From NCBI GenBank assembly GCA_014763835.1, contig JACXUQ010000105.1, positions 1-5,479 of the forward strand: 5,479 nt of DNA, given 5' to 3'. Source of the DNA: Thiotrichales bacterium. Its GTDB lineage: Bacteria; Pseudomonadota; Gammaproteobacteria; Thiomicrospirales; Thiomicrospiraceae. Below are positions 1 through 5,479 of this stretch, piece by piece. Position 1 is the first letter of the stretch. Every line of letters starts with the position of its first letter. The translations under genes were made by a program, and so were the position numbers. The notes under the pieces are model-generated. The model did not search any database. It was not told the origin of the DNA and was given only the letters and a program-made list of their open reading frames with translations.

Positions 1-7
1 AAACGCA

Positions 8-35
8 GCTAATAGCTGGCTATTAGCAAGTTTTT
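8..35 (+). terminator. Probable rho-independent terminator of an unseen upstream gene
   Basis: GCTAATAGC (8-16) and GCTATTAGC (19-27) are perfect reverse complements. They can form an eight-pair stem with a four-base loop, and a run of five T follows at 31-35. This is the layout of an intrinsic terminator, although the stem is AT-rich and the T run starts three bases after it, so it may be weak. It would end a plus-strand gene lying left of the window. nrdA is the usual neighbour of nrdB, but nothing visible here confirms it. Confidence 0.6.
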
Positions 36-130
36 CAACAAAAATCAGACGGTTTTTAACCATTTTTATTCGTGCAACCATCTCGTGCAAAGCTCTCTCT
101 TATATATTTTTAATCAGGATTCGGATAACA
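36..130 (+). promoter_or_regulatory. nrdB leader with AT-rich promoter-like stretch and direct repeat
   Basis: This AT-rich noncoding stretch separates the upstream terminator from nrdB, so nrdB probably has its own promoter. TATATATTTT at 101-110 is the best -10-like element, but I see no good -35 hexamer at the usual distance. TCGTGCAA occurs twice (70-77 and 83-90), a possible regulator site. GGTT-ttt-AACC at 51-61 is a small palindrome. I do not see a clear NrdR-box pair. AGGA at 116-119 lies 11 nt before the ATG and GGA at 123-125 lies 5 nt before it, so the ribosome binding site is imperfect. Confidence 0.4.
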
Positions 131-1264
131 ATGAGTTGCAAAGACCAACATACTTACTCTACTTTCTGTCGCTCGCAAAACAACGCGTTGAAAGAGCCGA
201 TGTTCTTCGGCCAGAACGTCAATGTGGCGCGTTACGACCAGCAGAAGTATCCGTTTTTTGAAAAACTGATCGAGAAGCAATTGAGCTTTTTCTGGCGTCC
301 GGAAGAGGTGGATCTGTCTACCGACCGTACCGACTATGCCGATCTGCCCGCCAACGAACAGCACATTTTCATCAGCAACCTCAAATATCAGACCCTGCTG
401 GATTCGGTGCAGGGGCGCTCGCCCAACGTGGCGCTTCTACCCTTGGTGTCGCTGCCCGAACTGGAAACCTGGATCGAAACGTGGGCGTTCTCCGAAACCA
501 TCCACAGCCGCTCCTACACGCACATTATCCGCAATATCGTCACCAACCCGTCACTGGTATTCGACGACATCGTCACCAATGACGAAATCACCAAACGCGC
601 CATCAGCGTGACCGAACACTATGACGAACTGATTGCGCTGACCAATCATATGTACGCCAACCAGATCGACCTGGCAACCGATCACGCCTTCCGCAAGAAA
701 ATCAAAACCTCGTTGTACCTGACAGTGGTGTCGGTCAATGTGCTGGAAGCGATCCGTTTCTACGTCTCCTTTGCCTGCAGCTTCTCGTTTGCAGAACGCT
801 CCTTGATGGAAGGCAACGCCAAAATCATCAAACTGATCGCCCGCGACGAAGCGCTGCATCTGTCCGGCACGCAGAACATGATCACGCTGATGGCCGACGG
901 CCAGGACGATCCGGAAATGGCCGAGATCGCCCGCGAACAGCAGGAAGAAGTCTACAACATCTTCCGTCAGGCCGCCGAGCAGGAAAAACAGTGGGCCGAC
1001 TACCTCTTCAAAGACGGCTCCATGATCGGTCTGAACGCCAGCATTCTGAAAGACTATGTTGAATACATCACTAATGTGCGTCTGAAAGCGCTGAAACTGG
1101 AGCCGATCTTCAACAGCAAAGGCAATCCGCTACCGTGGATGAACAACTGGCTGGTCAGCGACAACGTGCAGGTCGCGCCGCAGGAATCGGAGATCAGCTC
1201 TTATCTGGTCGGCCAGGTCGATTCCAAGGTCAATACCGAAGACTTCAGCGACTTTTCGTTGTAA
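131..1264 (+). CDS. nrdB: Ribonucleoside-diphosphate reductase, class Ia, beta subunit
   Basis: This is the small (R2) subunit of aerobic class Ia ribonucleotide reductase. It holds the diiron-tyrosyl radical that the NrdA subunit uses to reduce ribonucleoside diphosphates to deoxy forms in the cytoplasm. The 377-aa protein is close to the 376-aa E. coli NrdB and collinear with it. Expected residues are present: iron ligands D91, E122, H125, E206, E240 and H243, the radical tyrosine Y129 in SRSYTH, W55 in FFWRPEE and D239 of the transfer path, and the C-terminal radical-transfer tyrosine Y358 in SSYLVGQ. The variable region around 172-190 is about five residues shorter than in E. coli. The start at 131 adds about seven residues before the stretch that aligns with the E. 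coli N-terminus, and no other ATG lies upstream of the conserved KEPMFFG segment. The C-terminus (DFSDFSL) resembles the NrdA-binding tail. A strong terminator follows, so the gene is not cotranscribed with the genes downstream. nrdA is not in the window. Confidence 0.97.
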   Translation: MSCKDQHTYSTFCRSQNNALKEPMFFGQNVNVARYDQQKYPFFEKLIEKQLSFFWRPEEVDLSTDRTDYADLPANEQHIFISNLKYQTLLDSVQGRSPNVALLPLVSLPELETWIETWAFSETIHSRSYTHIIRNIVTNPSLVFDDIVTNDEITKRAISVTEHYDELIALTNHMYANQIDLATDHAFRKKIKTSLYLTVVSVNVLEAIRFYVSFACSFSFAERSLMEGNAKIIKLIARDEALHLSGTQNMITLMADGQDDPEMAEIAREQQEEVYNIFRQAAEQEKQWADYLFKDGSMIGLNASILKDYVEYITNVRLKALKLEPIFNSKGNPLPWMNNWLVSDNVQVAPQESEISSYLVGQVDSKVNTEDFSDFSL

Positions 1265-1294
1265 AGCGGCTGTAACGCTGCCAACGAGTGCACT

Positions 1295-1323
1295 AAAAAA
1301 GGGAGCTTCGGTCCCCTTTTTTA
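1295..1323 (+). terminator. Strong rho-independent terminator after nrdB (UUCG loop)
   Basis: The left arm (1295-1306, six A then GGGAGC) pairs with the right arm (1311-1322, GTCCCC then six T) around a TTCG tetraloop closed by C-G. There is one internal A-C mismatch (1304/1313) and one G-T wobble (1305/1312). The element starts 31 nt after the nrdB stop codon. Because the stem carries A6 on the left and T6 on the right, it should also work on the opposite strand. It separates nrdB from the downstream operon. Confidence 0.9.
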
Positions 1324-1343
1324 TTTGGCTTTTGGGGCGTTTC

Positions 1344-1390
1344 AAAAACCCAACAGGCCGGGTAGATGCGTGCTTTACCGGGCGCCTGTT
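1344..1390 (-). terminator. Second hairpin, terminator-like on the minus strand
   Basis: AACAGGC (1352-1358) and GCCTGTT (1384-1390) are perfect reverse complements. An alternative register pairs 1357-1364 with 1376-1383 with one mismatch around an 11-base loop. Read on the minus strand, the hairpin is followed by GGG and a run of five T (complement of 1344-1348), which resembles an intrinsic terminator. On the plus strand no T run follows. There is no minus-strand gene in the window for it to end, so it may stop antisense transcription or may be a regulatory structure upstream of the operon. Confidence 0.35.
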
Positions 1391-1496
1391 ATAAAATAGT
1401 CACCAAAACATGCTAAAGTTTAACAATGGTTTGACTGTGGCATGACAACACGGCAATACCTGCTTCAACCTAACCCAACCGGCGAGTTCCGCAACC
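1385..1496 (+). promoter_or_regulatory. Putative promoter and operator region of the amphi-Trp/kinase operon
   Basis: After the nrdB terminator the operon needs its own promoter. Candidates are TATAAA at 1390-1395 (no convincing -35), an extended -10-like TGCTAAAGT at 1411-1419, and TTGACT at 1431-1436 as a -35 with only a weak -10 (CAATAC, 1454-1459). GTTTAAC (1418-1424) and GTTTGAC (1429-1435) form a heptamer direct repeat with four bases between copies. CATGC (1409-1413) and GCATG (1440-1444) flank this segment as an inverted pair. GGCGAG at 1481-1486 is a weak Shine-Dalgarno site 10 nt before the ATG at 1497. The exact transcription start cannot be chosen by eye. Confidence 0.35.
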
Positions 1497-1778
1497 ATGG
1501 CAAAAAAGACCAATCTGTTCGAACACGAGTCCTTGCAGGATAAAGACGCCATTGTACAGTACCTCAAGGCGCTGACCGACGGCATTGAAAAGGGCGAAGT
1601 CGAGCTTTCCGACGACGATGAGAAAGTGACGCTCAAACCGACGCCATTCGGCCGCTTCAAACTCAAGGCGACCTGTAGCAAAAAAGCCCAGGAGTTGCGC
1701 ATTAAAATCAGCTGGGTTGGCCATGAAGACGACGGCGACAGCGGCCAGCCATTACACATCCAGCCGCCATCCAAATAA
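1497..1778 (+). CDS. Amphi-Trp domain-containing protein (GAK-system small protein)
   Basis: A 93-aa soluble protein with no signal peptide or membrane segment. It fits the amphi-Trp domain family: an N-terminal strand (LFEHESL), a helix (residues 15-29), the 'DGIEKGEVEL' turn (28-37), alternating polar and hydrophobic beta strands (VTLKPT, GRFKLKATC) and a final amphipathic strand LRIKISW ending in the characteristic tryptophan, W73. After W73 the tail (VGHEDDGDSGQP onward) is acidic then Pro-rich and looks disordered. S38 is followed by four acidic residues (DDDE). No catalytic motif is visible. It is the first gene of the four-gene block and its stop codon lies 13 nt before the next start. 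The family is known from neighbourhoods with an ATP-grasp enzyme and HprK-related kinase B, but to my knowledge has no proven function. A carrier, adaptor or modification-substrate role is inference. Confidence 0.85.
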   Translation: MAKKTNLFEHESLQDKDAIVQYLKALTDGIEKGEVELSDDDEKVTLKPTPFGRFKLKATCSKKAQELRIKISWVGHEDDGDSGQPLHIQPPSK

Positions 1779-1791
1779 TGCCCGATCGATA

Positions 1792-3435
1792 ATGCGAATC
1801 CTGCCGCCTCTCTACGACACTCTGCGTTTTCTGCTGCTCGACCTGCAAAAACAGCTGCAATTACTGTCTGACGCCCTGGAAAACCAGGAACCGGGATTGC
1901 TGGACAAAAGTCTCAGCCGCGTCGATTATATCGACAATGCCCATCTGACCCTGCTGGAACGTGCCGGCCGTCAATACGGCCGGCGGTTGAATGAACACAG
2001 CGATGCCCAGCAACGCATTGTCATACAAAGCTACGAACATATCGCCCATAGCCTCAAGGCACTCTCCGGCCAGCTGCAGCAGATGGCGCATCAGCTCAAA
2101 AATATCGATTCACTCAAACTGATCCGCAAAAAACACATTTTCAGCGCACTGCAAGACCTTAACAAAGGCCTGTCACTAATTACCGCGGCGATCGAAAGCG
2201 ACAGTCTGACATTGGCGATCGACATCTGCCGTCTGCAGTTGCGCATCGACAAAGCCTGCTCGGCACAGCTCGACAAATACAAAAAACGCCTGCGCCAAGG
2301 CGAACACAGCGACGCGTTGCTGCTGGCCTGTTTTATCCTCAAAGACATTGATCTGATGGGCGATGCGCTGCTGCGTGTCGGCGAAGGCATTATGTCGGCC
2401 AACCTCGGCCAGTTCATCCAGATTGACCGCTTCCGCGCGCTTGAGGAAAGTCTGAGCGTCCTCGACGGTATCCGCCAGCAGGACCTCAATATCCATTCGA
2501 TGGGCGAAACCAAATCCGGCTGCACGATTTCCGGCGTCAGCGCGTCCAGCGAAAGCGAAGACCGCATCATGGCCATTTTCAAACAGGGCAAAAAAGCCAA
2601 ACTGCAGGAAGAGAAGAGCCGCATCGAGAAATGGCATCAGAAATATCCCGGCATAGCGCCGGAGGTGTACGCCTACCAGAAACAGGGCGACAAAGCGGCT
2701 CTGCTGTACGAATACCTGACCGGCCAGACCTTCAACAAACTCCTGCTGGCAAAACAGAGCAAGCCGCTGCAAAAAGGGCTCAAAACGCTGTTCCGAACGC
2801 TGAATAATATCTGGGAACAGACACGCATCGACGAAGTGCATCCGGCAAATTTCATGAAACAGCTGCAAAAGCGTCTGCCGCAGGTTTACGAAGTCCACCC
2901 CGACTTCCAGCTCAAAGGGCTGAAAATCGGCCATGTCAAACAGGTCTCGCTGGAAACGCTGGTGGAAGAAGCGCAAAAGTTCGAAAAACGCCTGCAAGCT
3001 CCCAACGCGGTTTATATTCACGGCGACTTCAATACCGACAACATTCTCTACGATCCGCTTGAAGACCAGATCAGTTTTATCGACCTGCACCGCTCGGAAT
3101 ACCTCGATTACGTACAGGACCTGTCGGTATTGATGATCTCTTTCTACCGTATCGCCAACTTCGATCCGGCCGTGCGCAAACGCATTGTGCAAGCCATGGA
3201 AGCCAGTTATGCGTTTGGCACCGAGTATGCAGCGAAAATCGACGATCACGATTTTGAACTCCGCCTGGCGTTGGGGCTGGCCCGTTCGCTGATCAGCTCG
3301 ACGCGTTTCGTACTCGACAAGGAACACGCCAAATCGATGCACTTCAAAGGCCGTCTGCTGATCGAACAGTTACTGCAGCTGCCAGGCAACCACCTTCACG
3401 ACTATAAGATTCCCAAGGAACTCTTCCATGACTAA
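1792..3435 (+). CDS. PhoU-like domain / aminoglycoside-phosphotransferase-type kinase fusion
   Basis: A 547-aa cytoplasmic protein with two parts. Residues 1-235 are all-helical and PhoU-like: the segment 181-200 (FILKDIDLMGDALLRVGEGI) resembles the PhoU repeat motif 'LERIGDHATNIAEE', and an earlier helix pair (about 40-105) looks like the first repeat. From about 255 a protein-kinase-like APH domain follows: an N-lobe with candidate lysine K264 and glutamates around 273-279, a hinge-like LLYEYLTG (304-311), the catalytic loop HGDFNTDNIL (410-419; base D412, metal ligand N417) and the metal-binding ISFID (427-431, D431) followed by DYVQDLS (439-445). All core catalytic residues appear intact, so an active kinase is likely, but the acceptor is unknown. 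ATG 1792 is preferred: an upstream in-frame ATG at 1717 would overlap the amphi-Trp gene by 62 nt. No clear Shine-Dalgarno site precedes 1792, which suggests translational coupling. The stop overlaps the next start. Drug resistance is not implied. Confidence 0.85.
   Translation: MRILPPLYDTLRFLLLDLQKQLQLLSDALENQEPGLLDKSLSRVDYIDNAHLTLLERAGRQYGRRLNEHSDAQQRIVIQSYEHIAHSLKALSGQLQQMAHQLKNIDSLKLIRKKHIFSALQDLNKGLSLITAAIESDSLTLAIDICRLQLRIDKACSAQLDKYKKRLRQGEHSDALLLACFILKDIDLMGDALLRVGEGIMSANLGQFIQIDRFRALEESLSVLDGIRQQDLNIHSMGETKSGCTISGVSASSESEDRIMAIFKQGKKAKLQEEKSRIEKWHQKYPGIAPEVYAYQKQGDKAALLYEYLTGQTFNKLLLAKQSKPLQKGLKTLFRTLNNIWEQTRIDEVHPANFMKQLQKRLPQVYEVHPDFQLKGLKIGHVKQVSLETLVEEAQKFEKRLQAPNAVYIHGDFNTDNILYDPLEDQISFIDLHRSEYLDYVQDLSVLMISFYRIANFDPAVRKRIVQAMEASYAFGTEYAAKIDDHDFELRLALGLARSLISSTRFVLDKEHAKSMHFKGRLLIEQLLQLPGNHLHDYKIPKELFHD
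3415..3420 (+). promoter_or_regulatory. Ribosome binding site for the ATP-grasp gene
   Basis: AAGGAA lies seven bases before the ATG at 3428, inside the last codons of the preceding kinase gene. It supports the 3428 start, which overlaps the upstream stop codon by 8 nt, and it suggests that the two proteins are made in coupled amounts. Confidence 0.7.
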
Positions 3436-4324
3436 GCTTAAAATCGGCGTTGTCGGCATCCCCGGCAAGTGGTCCACCGAAGTGCTCGCCGACGAGATCG
3501 AACAACGCACCGGCTTCCGCCTCGTTATCGACATCGAACAGGTCGTCGCCGACCTGAGCAAACCCGAAGTGCTCTATCAGGATCAGTGCCTCTGTCAGTT
3601 GGATGCGATCGTCATCAAAAAAATCTCCCAGACCTACAGCCCGGCGGTATTGGATCGGTTGGAAATATTGCGATTTGTAGAGTGCTGCGGCGTCAGAATC
3701 TTCTCCAATCCGGCGGAGATCATACGCCTGGTGGACCGCATGAGCTGTACCGTATCACTCGCCAAAGCAGGGATTCCGATGCCCGCCACCCTGGTTACCG
3801 AAAACCATCAGGCCGCCTTTGACGCCGTGCAACGCTTCGGCGAAGCAATCCTTAAACCGCTGTTCTCCACCAAGGCGCGTGGTATGCAGGTGCTGTCCGC
3901 CTCCCTGCCCGAAAAGAAACTCAAGGCGCTGCTGCAGGCCTACTACCAGCAGCACGGCTTTTACTATGTGCAGCAACGCCTCAAATTACCGGGTCAGGAT
4001 ATGGGGCTGATTTTTCTGGGCGGCGAATATCAGGGCGCCTATGCGCGTGTCGGCAACGGCGAAAGCTGGAATACCTCGACCGAATCGGGCGGAAAATACG
4101 CTCAAGTCACGCCCGGCGATGAGATCATCGCCTTGGCACATAAAGCGCAGGCCCTGTTTAATTTAAGCTATACTACGGTGGATATTGCCGAAACCGAACA
4201 GGGTCCCGTCTGTTTTGAAGTTTCCGCTTTCGGCGGATTCAAGGGCGCTCATGAAGGCTTGGGAATGAATATGGCGAGCCGCTATGCGGACTATGTGATT
4301 CAACAGCTACAATCCGGGAAATAA
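3428..4324 (+). CDS. RimK-like ATP-grasp enzyme, GAK-system type
   Basis: A 298-aa ATP-grasp enzyme. The family normally activates a carboxylate as an acyl phosphate and joins it to an amine or thiol; RimK relatives add amino acids to proteins. The N-terminal region (1-95) forms the preATP-grasp fold. CGVRIFSNPAEIIRLVDRM (87-105) followed by LAKAGIPMPATLVT (111-124) matches the RimK-type lead-in. ILKPLFSTKARGM (141-153) supplies the ATP lysine K143 and a glycine-containing loop. YYVQQRL (179-185), QDMGLIFLGG (190-199) and ARVGNGESWNTSTESGGKY (206-224) follow the RimK central pattern. VDIAETEQGPVCFEVSAFGG (251-270) carries metal ligands D252 and E264, with Ser266 where RimK proteins have Asn (EVN). 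The product is full length. It begins inside the end of the APH kinase gene and ends 2 nt before the HprK-like gene. Its substrates are unknown; the adjacent amphi-Trp protein is a candidate by context only. Confidence 0.88.
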   Translation: MTKLKIGVVGIPGKWSTEVLADEIEQRTGFRLVIDIEQVVADLSKPEVLYQDQCLCQLDAIVIKKISQTYSPAVLDRLEILRFVECCGVRIFSNPAEIIRLVDRMSCTVSLAKAGIPMPATLVTENHQAAFDAVQRFGEAILKPLFSTKARGMQVLSASLPEKKLKALLQAYYQQHGFYYVQQRLKLPGQDMGLIFLGGEYQGAYARVGNGESWNTSTESGGKYAQVTPGDEIIALAHKAQALFNLSYTTVDIAETEQGPVCFEVSAFGGFKGAHEGLGMNMASRYADYVIQQLQSGK

Positions 4325-4326
4325 GT

Positions 4327-5475
4327 ATGCCACTGCTCAAACAGATGCTACTGCTGGAAAAAAGTATGACCCTGCTGCCGACGGCCATACAGCTTAATTT
4401 GAGCGCCTATCCTTTACGCATCTACACCAACTCCCCAGCCCTGATCAATTTTCTCAAGGACTATTTCAGCGGCTGGATCACCAAGGTCAACCGCGACGAC
4501 CCCTGGCCGAAAGAACAAAGTATCAAAATCTACCAATCCGACAGCCTCAACGATTTCATTGATGAAACCGCATGGGTCGACTGGCAGCGGGATGGCGGCA
4601 AAACGGCGCGTAAAGAGGCGATATTAGACAGCATTCTGCCGCAACAGGCAGTACGCCTGCTCTACAAATACAGAACCGGCCTGGTCTTTTTACAGCCCGC
4701 GCCGCAAGCCAGACCCGAAAACGCACACTACAGCCCGCTCGCTTTCGGCGAAATCGAAGCGAATTTCAACCAAGTCATTAACTTCATTCTCAGCCAGTAC
4801 GCCAACCGCAATCTGCGCCACCATTGGCAGCTGTTGCACGCCTCGGCAGTGCAAATCCAGCATAAGGGCATCGCCTTTGCCGGCTTATCCGGCGGCGGCA
4901 AATCGACGCTGATGCTGCAACTGCTGGAACGCGGTAGGCACTTTATCAGCAACGACCGGGTTTTTATCAAGCCTAATCCGGAAGGGCATTTGCTGATGCG
5001 CGGCTTGCCCAAACAGCCGCGCGTCAATCCCGGCACCCTTGTCAATAACCGTCATTTAATCGATCTGATCGCTGAGGAAACCCGCCGTCACTACCTGGCG
5101 CTGCCGCAGGAGACGCTGCGCATCCTCGAGCAAAAATACGACGTGCCGGTCAATGCACTCTTTGGTGCGGACTGCTATGCGGCAGAAAGTCCGTTGAATG
5201 CCCTGTTTGTACTGAACTGGCAGCATGAAAACACACAACCTATCCATATCAATCCGGTCGAATTGTCAGAGCGTCCCGATCTGCTACAAGCCATCATGAA
5301 GTCTCCGGGGCCTTTATATGCCGAACCGGCCACAGGTTTTTTGCCAAACGGTTACCGGCCTCAGCCGGAACCTTATCTGCGAGCATTGAATCACTGCAAG
5401 GTATTCGAGATCGTCGGACGCGTCGATTTTGCTGCAGCGGAACACGCCATTCTTAATCTCATTCCCGGCCTTTAA
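4327..5475 (+). CDS. HprK-related kinase B (GAK system)
   Basis: A 382-aa P-loop kinase related to the catalytic half of HPr kinase/phosphorylase. LLHASAVQ (169-176) precedes the Walker A loop GLSGGGKST (186-194, with K192 and S193), then FISNDRVFI (206-214; D210 in the HprK Asp-Asp position, N209 in place of the first Asp). LMRGLPKQPRVNPGTL (223-238) replaces the HprK signature ExRGLGIxN, so the signature Glu is Leu223. The first 165 residues are not the classical HprK N-terminal domain. Together these features fit the HprK-related kinase B family rather than true HprK, and no HPr (ptsH) gene is in the window. It probably phosphorylates a protein serine or threonine, but phosphorylase activity cannot be inferred. 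The start at 4327 has GGGAA (4316-4320) six bases upstream; M7 or M14 are alternatives. The gene begins 2 nt after the ATP-grasp stop and is complete. What follows beyond 5479 is unseen. Confidence 0.87.
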   Translation: MPLLKQMLLLEKSMTLLPTAIQLNLSAYPLRIYTNSPALINFLKDYFSGWITKVNRDDPWPKEQSIKIYQSDSLNDFIDETAWVDWQRDGGKTARKEAILDSILPQQAVRLLYKYRTGLVFLQPAPQARPENAHYSPLAFGEIEANFNQVINFILSQYANRNLRHHWQLLHASAVQIQHKGIAFAGLSGGGKSTLMLQLLERGRHFISNDRVFIKPNPEGHLLMRGLPKQPRVNPGTLVNNRHLIDLIAEETRRHYLALPQETLRILEQKYDVPVNALFGADCYAAESPLNALFVLNWQHENTQPIHINPVELSERPDLLQAIMKSPGPLYAEPATGFLPNGYRPQPEPYLRALNHCKVFEIVGRVDFAAAEHAILNLIPGL

Positions 5476-5479
5476 TCCC

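Noticed and set aside
1265..1496. CRISPR array, tRNA or other RNA gene in the main intergenic region
   Set aside because: No regularly spaced repeats, no cloverleaf and no conserved riboswitch core are visible. The region is explained by hairpins and promoter-like sequence.
1717..1791. Upstream in-frame ATG giving a 572-aa version of the PhoU-APH protein
   Set aside because: The extra 25 residues are read from the amphi-Trp gene in another frame, are low in structure, and would overlap that gene by 62 nt. The ATG at 1792 directly precedes the helical domain.
1778..1792. ATG overlapping the amphi-Trp stop codon (TAATG at 1776-1780)
   Set aside because: This frame reads ATG CCC GAT CGA TAA and stops after four codons. 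It cannot start the next gene, though it may help reinitiation.
2176..3342. 388-codon open frame on the minus strand opposite the PhoU-APH gene
   Set aside because: It is in exact codon register with the plus-strand gene, so it stays open simply because that gene avoids TTA, CTA and TCA codons in this stretch. It ends where the plus strand has TCA-CTA. The translation shows no recognisable motif, while the plus-strand product has clear kinase motifs.
1792..3435. Aminoglycoside resistance gene
   Set aside because: The APH catalytic motif is shared by many kinases. The PhoU-like N-terminal half and the GAK neighbours give no support for a drug substrate.
4327..5475. True HPr kinase/phosphorylase (hprK) of a PTS regulatory system
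   Set aside because: The N-terminal domain does not match, the signature Glu is absent, and no ptsH or other PTS gene is nearby.

Overview
The window looks like a piece of a gammaproteobacterial chromosome of moderate GC content. The main evidence is a class Ia ribonucleotide reductase small subunit that reads almost collinearly with the Escherichia coli protein, together with Shine-Dalgarno sites and rho-independent terminators of ordinary proteobacterial type. The genus cannot be fixed from the sequence.

Layout: Positions 1-130 hold a probable terminator for an unseen upstream gene and an AT-rich nrdB leader with an 8-bp direct repeat. nrdB (131-1264) follows and is closed by a strong UUCG-loop terminator (1295-1323). 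A 232-nt intergenic region (1265-1496) also contains a second hairpin and a promoter-like stretch with tandem GTTTRAC heptamers. After it comes a tight four-gene, same-strand block that reaches almost to the window end: a 93-aa amphi-Trp domain protein (1497-1778), a 547-aa protein joining a PhoU-like helical region to an aminoglycoside-phosphotransferase-type kinase domain (1792-3435), a RimK-like ATP-grasp enzyme (3428-4324) and an HPr-kinase-related P-loop kinase (4327-5475). The junctions are +13 nt, an 8-nt overlap and +2 nt, so this is almost certainly one operon.

The four-gene block corresponds to what protein-family databases call the 'GAK system' (amphi-Trp protein, GAK ATP-grasp enzyme, HprK-related kinase B). 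As far as I know it is defined only by conserved gene neighbourhood and has no established biochemical function. It is the item of interest here. Three ATP-dependent enzymes of unrelated fold (an APH-type kinase, an ATP-grasp ligase and an HprK-type kinase) sit with one small acidic-patch protein that has no recognisable catalytic motif. A reasonable but untested model is that the small protein is a carrier or substrate that is ligated and phosphorylated by its neighbours, with the PhoU-like part giving a link to phosphate or metal sensing. nrdB is a housekeeping neighbour, insulated by its terminator, and there is no reason to assign it to the system. The cluster may continue beyond 5479.
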